A DNA stretch of 7,377 nucleotides from Thermofilum sp. (GTDB lineage Archaea > Thermoproteota > Thermoprotei > Thermofilales > Thermofilaceae): positions 1 through 7,377 of the forward strand of contig JAJHRM010000122.1 in NCBI GenBank assembly GCA_020832965.1, read 5' to 3'. The position numbers were made by a program, and so were the translations under genes. Positions within the stretch are counted from its first letter, which is position 1. Each line of letters opens with the position of its first letter. This document shows, in pieces, positions 1 to 6,188 of this stretch. The notes beneath the pieces are model-generated. The model ran no database searches and had not been told where the DNA came from. It was given only the letters and a program-made list of their open reading frames with translations.

Positions 1-1
1 C

Positions 2-688
2 ACGCCGATCAGCCCCTACTACAAGCTCGTCATCTGCGGCAGGTACCAGGCCGACCCCAGCAAAGTGAAAACCGTGAGAGCCGGCGTCGACACGAGCAAG
101 TTCAAACCCTGCCCACCCCGCCAGCGCGGCGGCAAGTTCACCGTGCTCTACAGCGGAGCCTTCTCCGTAGCCTACGACTTCGAGCAAGTGCTGCAAGCCG
201 CCAAGCTCCTCCAGAACGAGAACGTGGAATTCGTGCTCCAAGGCGGCGGCGAGATGGCGCCCCTCGTGAAGAAGAGGGTCAAAGAGCTCGGCCTCACCAA
301 CGTGAAAGTGATAGACAAAATACTGCCGAGAGAGGAGGTCGCCAACCTCCTCTGCCAAGCCGACGCCCTACTGCTACCCCTAAAAGACTTCGGCAGACCC
401 TACCTCGGCATCTCATCCAAGCTCTACGAGTACCAGGCCGCGGGAAAACCGATACTCTGCGCGGCGAGAGGAGCGCCCGCCCTGCATGTCCTCGAAACCC
501 GCTCCGGCCTCGTGTCAAGACCCGGCGATCACGAAGCGCTCGCGAAGAACACGCTCGAGCTCGCCCGCAACCCCCGGAAAGCAGAGGAGATGGGCGCCAA
601 CGGCAGAAGCTTCGTAGAGCGCGAAGTCAGCCTAAACAAGATCGGTGCAGAGCTGCTGAACGCGCTCACCGCGGCCAGAAGAAAGTGA
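2..688 (+). CDS. GT4-type glycosyltransferase, C-terminal part (5' end outside window)
   Basis: The reading frame is open from base 2, before the first in-frame GTG at 65, and the peptide upstream of that GTG (residues TPISPYYKLVICGRY) already reads like the interdomain part of a GT4 enzyme. The gene therefore begins outside the window and only its last 228 codons are here. Visible are the linker motif VRAGVDTSKFKP (about residues 25-36 of the fragment), the start of the nucleotide-sugar-binding domain (FTVLYSGAFS, 46-55) and the donor-site segment GISSKLYEYQAAGKPIL (136-152), which recalls WbuB/WcaI-like GT4 proteins. The family moves a sugar from a nucleotide donor to a membrane-bound glycan intermediate in the cytoplasm. 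The Arg and Lys usual after the first glycine loop are not evident. Coding is GC-rich and host-like. The TGA stop overlaps the next gene's GTG by 4 bases. Donor and acceptor cannot be inferred. Confidence 0.88.
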   Translation, partial: TPISPYYKLVICGRYQADPSKVKTVRAGVDTSKFKPCPPRQRGGKFTVLYSGAFSVAYDFEQVLQAAKLLQNENVEFVLQGGGEMAPLVKKRVKELGLTNVKVIDKILPREEVANLLCQADALLLPLKDFGRPYLGISSKLYEYQAAGKPILCAARGAPALHVLETRSGLVSRPGDHEALAKNTLELARNPRKAEEMGANGRSFVEREVSLNKIGAELLNALTAARRK

Positions 689-1884
689 GGATACTACACG
701 TAATACCCTACTTCCCACCCGCCTCCGCTTTCGGAGGTCCCCCAAAGGCAACATACTTGGTAGCGAGGGAGCTTGCCGAAAGAGGGCACGAAGTCACAGT
801 GTACACGACGGACGCCAAGGACTTGCACACGAGGATCTGGGATGGGAAGGCGCCGTGGATCGAGAAGGAGGTGGACGGCGTCAAAGTCGTATACTTCAGG
901 AACCTGACCATGCTCACCGTGAAGATGTTCAAGCTCTTCGTGACGCCAGCGCTGCCCGCCCGCGCTCGAAAAGAAATGAAGGAGTTCGACATCGTGCACC
1001 TCCACGAGTTCAGGACGCTCCAGAACGTTGTCGTTGCGCGGGCGGCGCGGGAGCACGGCGTACCCTACGTGCTACAGGCGCACGGCTCCGTACCCCGAGT
1101 GGGGTCCTGGAAGACGCTGAAGCTGCTCTACGACGCGGTATATGGCTACAAGCTCCTGCGAGGCGCCTCGCGCGCCATAGCGCTCACGAAGGCCGAGGCG
1201 GGGCACTACAGGCGGATGGGCGTGCCTGAGGAGAAAATCGCGATCATCCCGAACGGGATAGACCTCTCGGAATACTCCAATCTACCGTCCAAAGGTACAT
1301 TTAAGAAGAAGTTCAACATACCCGAAGACAGAAAAATCGTACTTTACCTAGGCAGGATTCATAAGACCAAAGGCATAGACTTACTCATTAAAGCATTTTC
1401 GTATCTTAAAAATAAGATGAAAGATAGGGATACTATTTTAGTTATAGCAGGTCCGGATGATGGATACCTATGTGAAGCTAGAAATTTAGCAAATTCGTTA
1501 GGATGTTATAATTCAGTGATGTTTACTGGCTTCATAAGCAGCGAGGACAAGCTTAGAGCCATAGTAGATGCGGATGTGTTCATCACCCCTTCATTTTACG
1601 GTTTTCCGATGACGTTTCTCGAAGCCTGCGCCGCAGGAACACCGATAGTAACGACGAGTTTGGGGGACACGCTAGAATGGATTGATGGAAACGTAGGTTA
1701 CATAGCTCAGCCTATACCCAGTGATATCGCTGAAGCAATTTATAGAATTATTTCTGATGATGAACTCCGTAGAAGGTTTTCCAGAAACTGTATAGAAATT
1801 GTAAAGTCAGAGTTTTCAATAGAGAATGTAGTAGAAAGATTAGAGAAGGTCTACGAAGAGGTAGTTAGAGGTAGAGTAACATGA
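685..1884 (+). CDS. GT4 family glycosyltransferase (GT-B fold), compositionally chimeric
   Basis: A complete 399-residue GT-B enzyme of normal GT4 length. The GTG start at 685 overlaps the upstream stop (GTGA) and gives the classic N-terminus MRILHVIPYFPP; no Shine-Dalgarno site is visible, so translational coupling is likely. N-terminal acceptor domain: glycine loop SAFGGPP (14-20) and QAHGS (131-135). Linker: IIPNGIDLSEY (187-197). C-terminal donor domain: YLGRIHKTKGIDLL (221-234), with R224 and K229 in the usual diphosphate-binding positions, and GFPMTFLEACAAGTP (306-320), where E313 is the conserved second Glu of the E-x7-E motif and Y305 replaces the first. Its role would be cytoplasmic sugar transfer during glycan assembly. 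The oddity is that codons 1 to about 200 are GC-rich and most of the rest is AT-rich, with the break in the linker, which suggests recombination between two parents. The frame is intact. Sugar specificity is unknown. Confidence 0.93.
   Translation: MRILHVIPYFPPASAFGGPPKATYLVARELAERGHEVTVYTTDAKDLHTRIWDGKAPWIEKEVDGVKVVYFRNLTMLTVKMFKLFVTPALPARARKEMKEFDIVHLHEFRTLQNVVVARAAREHGVPYVLQAHGSVPRVGSWKTLKLLYDAVYGYKLLRGASRAIALTKAEAGHYRRMGVPEEKIAIIPNGIDLSEYSNLPSKGTFKKKFNIPEDRKIVLYLGRIHKTKGIDLLIKAFSYLKNKMKDRDTILVIAGPDDGYLCEARNLANSLGCYNSVMFTGFISSEDKLRAIVDADVFITPSFYGFPMTFLEACAAGTPIVTTSLGDTLEWIDGNVGYIAQPIPSDIAEAIYRIISDDELRRRFSRNCIEIVKSEFSIENVVERLEKVYEEVVRGRVT
1867..1872 (+). promoter_or_regulatory. Shine-Dalgarno-like site for the third glycosyltransferase
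   Basis: AGAGGT lies 8 bases before the ATG at 1881 and shares GAGGT with the GGAGGTGA core expected from the archaeal 16S 3' end. It sits inside the end of the preceding gene and supports 1881 as the start. Confidence 0.5.
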
Positions 1885-3068
1885 CTATTGACATTCTTAT
1901 TATTTTCCCTGGAACTCTCGAAGCCTCAACAAAAAGAGGAGGAGGTCGTGAAGATTTATTACTAAAAGTAGCTATTGCGCTATCCAATACTTTTAATGTC
2001 GTAATAATCGCACCTTTCTTCGGTAAGTATAGAAAATCAATAAAGCTTAATCCAAATCTTATAGTTGAGAATTTATATTTTCCAGCTTCGAAAGAATATC
2101 CTTATTCTAAGAATAAATTCTCGAGCATTTTTAGCTCATTTAGTATACTTCTATTTTATCAAATAATGGCTTTAATTAAAACTATTCAATTGAAGAAAAA
2201 TGGATTGAGACTTGTTATTCTTAGCGATATATGTAGTGGTATCGCAGTAGCAATTGCCGCGAAGTTTCTAAATATCAAAACAGTATACTATGAGGGGAAT
2301 CTCACACCTTGGACAGAACCATATGTTTTTACAAGGAATAATATAAACTTCGTAAAGGTTATTTGGAACACCTTCAAAGTTATTGTTGGCCGTATAATAT
2401 GTAAAATGGTCAATGCAGTAATAGTTAATGATGGATTAATAATGTCAGGTATGGTTAGGTATGGTATAGAAGAAGGTAAAATATTTATTATAAGAAGTGG
2501 GGTTAATACCGACATTTTTAAACCCATAGAATTTAATACCTCGTCTAAAACAGAATTTACCGTAGGTTTTATCGGGCGATTAACAGAAGAAAAAGGAGCC
2601 CCGATTCTTCTCGAGCTATGTAAGGCTATTGCTGATAAGCTTCCACAAGTGAAATTTATGATTTTTGGTGACGGACCTTATAAAAAATATTTTGAAGCTC
2701 TACCAAATGTTAAACATTTAGGATGGGTTGCTCATAATATATTACCTAAATATTTATCTTCCACAAATGTGATTTTGAGTTTTCAAAAAACCTTTGGAAA
2801 AGGGGAAATTGAGGCACTTTCATGCGGCAAGCCAATTATAGCATTTAAAATTGGAGAGATGCCGCAGCTCATTAAAGATGGAGAAACTGGTTTGCTTTGC
2901 CTACCACGTATAGATTGTGTCATAGAAGCAATTTCTAAGCTGATGAATGATGAAGGACTTTTAAGAAAACTTTCGGAAAACGCTAGACGTGAAGCTATAA
3001 CTCATTATAGTCAAAAGATTTCAGAGCAGCAATGGAAAAGCATAATTGAGCGTGTACTAAGAGAATGA
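1881..3068 (+). CDS. GT4 family glycosyltransferase (GT-B fold)
   Basis: A complete 395-residue GT-B protein. The ATG overlaps the previous stop as ATGA and has a GAGGT site 8 bases upstream. N-terminal domain: KRGGGREDLLLKVAIAL (19-35), the glycine loop and first helix; 112-131 holds a further strand and helix. Linker motif: RSGVNTDIFKP (205-215). Donor domain: VGFIGRLTEEKGAPILLEL (228-246), with R233 and K238 placed as in active GT4 enzymes, FGDGP (262-266), and FGKGEIEALSCGKPIIAF (305-322), where E311 is the conserved second Glu of E-x7-E and K303 stands in for the first. The expected role is transfer of a nucleotide-activated sugar in the cytoplasm to the same glycan as its neighbours. 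Unlike the preceding gene, it is AT-rich throughout, so it probably has a different recent origin. Its TGA overlaps another ATG at 3065. Confidence 0.92.
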   Translation: MTIDILIIFPGTLEASTKRGGGREDLLLKVAIALSNTFNVVIIAPFFGKYRKSIKLNPNLIVENLYFPASKEYPYSKNKFSSIFSSFSILLFYQIMALIKTIQLKKNGLRLVILSDICSGIAVAIAAKFLNIKTVYYEGNLTPWTEPYVFTRNNINFVKVIWNTFKVIVGRIICKMVNAVIVNDGLIMSGMVRYGIEEGKIFIIRSGVNTDIFKPIEFNTSSKTEFTVGFIGRLTEEKGAPILLELCKAIADKLPQVKFMIFGDGPYKKYFEALPNVKHLGWVAHNILPKYLSSTNVILSFQKTFGKGEIEALSCGKPIIAFKIGEMPQLIKDGETGLLCLPRIDCVIEAISKLMNDEGLLRKLSENARREAITHYSQKISEQQWKSIIERVLRE

Positions 3069-3179
3069 AGCTAGCATATACATGTTGCACGAATAAGGAA
3101 GCATATGAATATTATAGATTATTGTTTCAGATTAGGTATACTTAAGTATTTTGTTAGGATTATCCTTGAAAGTCCTTAG
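3065..3179 (+). pseudogene. Remnant 5' end of a fourth operon gene, family not recognised
   Basis: The ATG at 3065 overlaps the upstream TGA as ATGA, the same junction type as the other genes here. It begins with a plausible N-terminus (MKLAYTCCTNKEAYEYYRLL) but reaches TAA after 26 codons (3143-3145). In the neighbouring frame the text continues plausibly (LKYFVRIILESP) until TAG at 3177-3179, so a frameshift near 3135-3142 is possible. An alternative reading is a 24-codon frame from the ATG at 3105 to 3179. No family can be named from so short a piece. I read it as the truncated start of a lost gene, joined to unrelated DNA near 3180. It could instead be a chance ATG, since ATGA arises whenever a TGA stop is preceded by A. 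Confidence 0.4.
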
Positions 3180-3189
3180 CACGCGCTAT
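3176..3189 (+). repeat. Left copy of a 14-bp perfect inverted repeat
   Basis: TTAGCACGCGCTAT here is the exact reverse complement of 6008-6021. The pair encloses the 804-residue membrane protein gene and the aminotransferase relic, about 2.85 kb in all. Both copies lie outside intact genes. About 0.1 such pairs would be expected by chance in a window this long at even base composition, so this is suggestive but not proof of an element end or recombination site. I see no target-site duplication beside it. Confidence 0.5.
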
Positions 3190-3191
3190 GC

Positions 3192-3199
3192 GATTAAAT
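3192..3199 (+). promoter_or_regulatory. Possible TATA box for a leaderless transcript of the membrane protein gene
   Basis: GATTAAAT is centred about 25 bases before the ATG at 3220, the spacing expected when archaeal transcription begins at or next to the start codon. No Shine-Dalgarno site precedes that ATG, which fits a leaderless message. The box is weak and no clear BRE is visible upstream. Confidence 0.22.
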
Positions 3200-3219
3200 G
3201 TGAGTCGCTGTAAATTGAG

Positions 3220-5634
3220 ATGCTAACCGCCTTCTCGAGCTTTTTGTATCTACTTATTATTCAAGCCATAGCATATGGCTTAGCGTATCTAGTTCTCCAG
3301 AAAATAGAAAATGCACGAAAGCATCCTTTTTCTGATTATGTAGGTATGCAAATTGCTTTTGGAATTATGTTAATAGTAGCTATATCCTATCTTGCCTATT
3401 TCTTTTCTTTTTTTGCTGGATTGATATCTTTCTTTATAGTTTGTTTATCCATTATCGGTCTAGTCTTCAAGTTGCTACATATGTTTAGAAAAGGTAGTGA
3501 TATAATACTGAAAGGCCAGTGGCTATATTCGGTTGCGACCCTGCTAGTCATTGACAGCTTGCTCTCCTATATAATCGGCTACATGAAGTGGCCACCATTT
3601 GGGGATGTATTAACGCACAATATGATAACCGCTCTCTTATTGTTCAACAGGGCTATTCCTAAAACTTATTACCCCCTCACCAATAACCCATTTTATTATC
3701 CCGCAGGGTTTCATGTTTTCGCTTGTTTCATCACCGACTTGACATCACTATATCCGGGAGAATCTATCTTAATAGAGTCAGGTCTAATCTTAGCTGCGAT
3801 CATAACTGCGGCTTTCGAGATAGCAATAAAGATTTCTCGCACTAGGCTAGCAGGGCCTATCGTAGTACTTTTACTTTTCTGGTCTCAAGGCACAAAGTAT
3901 AATACAGAATTCCTCTTTGGTTACTTCCTGAACGGCACGTATCCGATGCTTTTAGCGACCCTGGGGATAATTCTTTTTGCATTCGTATACTCTAAACCTT
4001 TAACTCAAGAGAGCCTATTGATTCAAATACTCATAGCTTTTGTTTTGCTAGTAACTTATCCTACGTTCTTCTTATTTGTATTTATTCCTCTTATCATATC
4101 GATGCTACGTATTCTTGCAAAGTATGCGGTGAAAAATCTATTTCGACTTAAAAAACTAATAATACTTTCAATTTTAACGATTTGTGTGTTAATTGTAGTT
4201 TCTCCTAAGTTATCGATTTGGGTACAGCAAAATTTATACCACCTAAGAATATTCCAATTTACAGAAGAATACAAGGTACAATCACATTTTCTTCTTTCTT
4301 CTCAAACAGGCCTTATGATTCTGACATCCATCATTATTTCTTTTATTTATTTATTTCTCGGGAGGGACCGTTCTGGTAATCTTATTGCAATTTTAATGAG
4401 TTTTCCTGCGATAATAAATGTAGCATTTCCTAAATTTGAAGGAATTGGCCTATTGCTTCCATTAAGAAGTCTGATTGGGGCTTCTCCTCTTCTCTTCTCA
4501 TACCTTATTGGCGGCGTTTTTCTTCTTATTCAAACAATCTCGGCAAAATTACATCTAAATCGTCGAGCCATTGTGCTTCGATTTAACGGTAAGAAGTTGG
4601 TTGAGTTTTACATATCGCGCCTTCTTTATTTTATGCTTAGTTTGATACTTATCATATCTCTAGTACCGGCATTTTACGAAGTTCTCACGCTTCAGATTAT
4701 AAATAAGAGATGCTGGTTATGGTCTCAAAATCCTGGTTTCACAGATGATTATAATGTTGCCGCATGGATTGCAAGTCATGAGCCTAACCTTAAGATTCTG
4801 ATTGATTATTCACAACCCTCATATCAGCTATTTGGATTCGGTCTCATTAATACAACCACTTATAACAGGGATTTCGTCTACATTTTGAAGCATCCAATGG
4901 ACACTCCCTTGGTAAGCACGCTCGTCTCAAACACGGGCATAAAGCGTATTTACTTAAGCTCCGATGAGAGATTCTACGATTACGAATATAGTGCAAAAAA
5001 TCCATATATTGTCAAACCTTTTTCGACAGATGATTACATAAAAGCGTTCTCGAACCTTACTATTGTAGAATTCCGCTCAGGCAGAGCAGCAGTTCTTCGT
5101 TTCAAAGAGTTGCCTCAGACGAAATTCTCGCCTCTCGCCGTCACTGATACGTACCCGCCAAATCCTACCGAGTGGAATTTGGAAAGTGACATTCATTCAC
5201 AATCTAACATCTTATTAATCGAAACAAGCGAAAAGAGTTCCTTTAGGTATTCTATTAAAGGAATATTTTTTGACGCAAAACCAGGATATAGAGTGAAAAT
5301 AAAGTATAGCCCTTTGCATCCAATTGACTTATCCAATCGGACAGGGCTGCATCTCTGGTATCGTACTAATCAGCAGTATGATAAGACAATTGGTATTGGG
5401 CTTATCTTGATCGATACGCACATGTCTTGGGTCGAGTATCGAGACTTTGTAAACGCAAAGAGTTTTCGTATTAACGAGTGGTGTCCAGCTTATTTCTCAC
5501 TGAAAAATCCGTACAGTAGTAGTGGTAACTTTGATTTCAAACAGGTCGATACGATGATAATATATCTTGTACCATCTACTAGTGGAACATTTGAGTTTTC
5601 GATAAGTAATTTAGCAGTCTATGATTCCCCATAG
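3220..5634 (+). CDS. Large multi-pass membrane protein, putative GT-C-type glycosyltransferase with C-terminal beta-rich domain
   Basis: The protein has 804 residues. Roughly the first 490 are strongly hydrophobic with perhaps 12-14 membrane helices (for example 4-26, 43-65, 67-88, 103-122, 184-204, 240-257, 265-298, 313-328, 363-381, 410-440, 466-488). The loop after the fourth helix carries FGDVLTHN (D129, H133) followed by YYPAGFH (159-165). An acidic residue in an early outer loop is typical of GT-C enzymes, which use lipid-phosphate-linked sugars outside the membrane. Residues about 500-630 look like a mixed alpha/beta soluble region (YNVAAWIASHEPNLKILIDY, 511-530; TGIKRIYLSSDERF, 572-585). 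Residues about 635-804 look like a beta-sandwich rich in aromatics (GLHLWYRTN, 709-717), as in carbohydrate-binding modules. The likely role is extracytoplasmic glycan extension or transfer. It is AT-rich, with no overlap with neighbours, so it probably has its own promoter. The alternative is an uncharacterised membrane protein; GT-C assignment rests on layout only. Confidence 0.85.
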   Translation: MLTAFSSFLYLLIIQAIAYGLAYLVLQKIENARKHPFSDYVGMQIAFGIMLIVAISYLAYFFSFFAGLISFFIVCLSIIGLVFKLLHMFRKGSDIILKGQWLYSVATLLVIDSLLSYIIGYMKWPPFGDVLTHNMITALLLFNRAIPKTYYPLTNNPFYYPAGFHVFACFITDLTSLYPGESILIESGLILAAIITAAFEIAIKISRTRLAGPIVVLLLFWSQGTKYNTEFLFGYFLNGTYPMLLATLGIILFAFVYSKPLTQESLLIQILIAFVLLVTYPTFFLFVFIPLIISMLRILAKYAVKNLFRLKKLIILSILTICVLIVVSPKLSIWVQQNLYHLRIFQFTEEYKVQSHFLLSSQTGLMILTSIIISFIYLFLGRDRSGNLIAILMSFPAIINVAFPKFEGIGLLLPLRSLIGASPLLFSYLIGGVFLLIQTISAKLHLNRRAIVLRFNGKKLVEFYISRLLYFMLSLILIISLVPAFYEVLTLQIINKRCWLWSQNPGFTDDYNVAAWIASHEPNLKILIDYSQPSYQLFGFGLINTTTYNRDFVYILKHPMDTPLVSTLVSNTGIKRIYLSSDERFYDYEYSAKNPYIVKPFSTDDYIKAFSNLTIVEFRSGRAAVLRFKELPQTKFSPLAVTDTYPPNPTEWNLESDIHSQSNILLIETSEKSSFRYSIKGIFFDAKPGYRVKIKYSPLHPIDLSNRTGLHLWYRTNQQYDKTIGIGLILIDTHMSWVEYRDFVNAKSFRINEWCPAYFSLKNPYSSSGNFDFKQVDTMIIYLVPSTSGTFEFSISNLAVYDSP

Positions 5635-5745
5635 GCCCTATGTATGCGTAGAAGTATAAGTATATTAAAATATTAGAATGAAGATGGCGTACCCGCAGCA
5701 AAATAATATGAGTAGGCTTCTGAAACAGGCAATAATACCATATAG

Positions 5746-6006
5746 TTTTTCGGCGCACATTACGAAAAGAAAACTAAGATTGCGAGGGAAGTGCTGGTAA
5801 AGAAACTTCAAAGTATCGGCATTGAGACGAGGAAGTTCTTTTATCAGTTCTATTAAATGTTGATTTATAGGAGATACGTGACTATCACGTATTCTGTTTC
5901 TTCGAAGATTTCTAGGCAGAGGATGAATCTCTCATCCAGAATGAAACTTTTTAATGACGGACGATATAAGATATATTGCTCAAAAATTGGAGAGGTAATT
6001 TCTTAA
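5746..6006 (+). pseudogene. Decayed C-terminus of a DegT/DnrJ/EryC1/StrS sugar aminotransferase
   Basis: One frame reads EKKTKIAREVLVKKLQSIGI from 5764, then ETRKFFYQFY, a TAA at 5854-5856, and continues in the same frame with MLIYRRYV (5857-5880), YSVSSKISRQRMNL (5890-5931), SSRMKL and CSKIGEVIS, ending with TAA at 6004-6006. This matches the family's C-terminal pattern: L-x4-GIETR-x-FFYP, then a YPV-x-E-x-ISR-x-G-x-NLPSS-x-KL segment, then a final helix. The family makes amino sugars such as perosamine or bacillosamine precursors by PLP-dependent transamination of nucleotide-linked keto-sugars. The PLP-lysine half is absent, the frame upstream carries stops at 5704, 5713 and 5743, and several conserved residues have drifted (the Pro after FFY and the Pro of NLPSS). 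It is a dead relic, and suggests the locus once supplied an amino sugar. Confidence 0.78.
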
Positions 6007-6007
6007 A

Positions 6008-6021
6008 ATAGCGCGTGCTAA
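6008..6021 (-). repeat. Right copy of the 14-bp perfect inverted repeat
   Basis: ATAGCGCGTGCTAA is the exact reverse complement of 3176-3189. It begins one base after the TAA that ends the aminotransferase relic, so the relic and the membrane gene both lie inside the pair. Outside bases differ from those at the left copy and no duplicated target is evident. Confidence 0.5.
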
Positions 6022-6056
6022 AATCAGCCTGGGGTTAAAAATGAATGGTAGTGTAG

Positions 6057-6188
6057 GTAGAGTTGTTCGTGCACGACTGGTCGATAAGAGACGCTCGGCA
6101 GCTTACTAAATTCTTTTCGGCGCTCATGTTTGATAGGAGTCATTTTTTAAGGAAGGTGCACTTGATTGAGTGGGAATATGAGTTGTAA
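6057..6188 (+). pseudogene. Unrecognised relic frame running into the methyltransferase start
   Basis: After a TAG at 6054-6056 this frame stays open for 43 codons to TAA at 6186-6188. It reads like genuine protein (VELFVHDWSIRDARQLTKFF, then ALMFDRSHFLRKV and IEWEYEL). The FVHDW motif recalls C-terminal strands of some SAM-dependent methyltransferases, but that is too little to name a family. It has no good start, and its end overlaps the start of the next gene by 11 to 23 bases, as a true upstream operon gene might. I read it as the 3' remnant of a lost gene. A chance open frame is the alternative. Confidence 0.33.
6151..6158 (+). promoter_or_regulatory. Shine-Dalgarno-like site favouring the TTG start at 6166
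   Basis: GGAAGGTG ends 7 bases before TTG 6166 and resembles the GGAGGTGA core with one extra base. It would place the start at TTG 6166 rather than at ATG 6178, which has no comparable site. Confidence 0.4.

Larger units (their letters stand above)
5635..6165. other. Gene-poor stretch of about 530 bases between the membrane protein and the methyltransferase
   Basis: No intact gene longer than about 45 codons is convincing here. The stretch holds an aminotransferase relic (5746-6006), the right copy of the 14-bp inverted repeat (6008-6021), and a second short relic frame (6057-6188). Two small frames look like chance: 5678-5800 (40 codons, basic, no recognised motif) and the 6008-6109 stretch in frame 2, which includes an ATG at 6041. 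A short hairpin (CATAGG/CCTATG, 5630-5642) covers the membrane gene's stop but lacks a following T-run. I see no tRNA or other structured RNA. Confidence 0.6.

Noticed and set aside
694..1229. Long open frames on both strands within the GC-rich part of the second glycosyltransferase
   Set aside because: GC-rich coding DNA has few stops in all frames, and these translations show no family motif while the plus-frame product is a clear GT4 enzyme.
3138..3149. Perfect 12-bp palindrome ATACTTAAGTAT upstream of the membrane protein gene
   Set aside because: One or two 12-bp palindromes are expected by chance in a window this long, and its distance from the start codon fits no known operator arrangement.
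5874..5892. Hairpin with 8-bp perfect arms and a 3-base loop
   Set aside because: It lies inside the aminotransferase relic, has no T-run after it, and about one such hairpin is expected by chance.
5747..6127. Near-repeat TTTTCGGCGC-A/T-CAT at 5747-5760 and 6114-6127 (13 of 14 identical)
   Set aside because: One mismatch over 14 bases is within chance expectation for this window, and the two copies sit in unrelated reading contexts.
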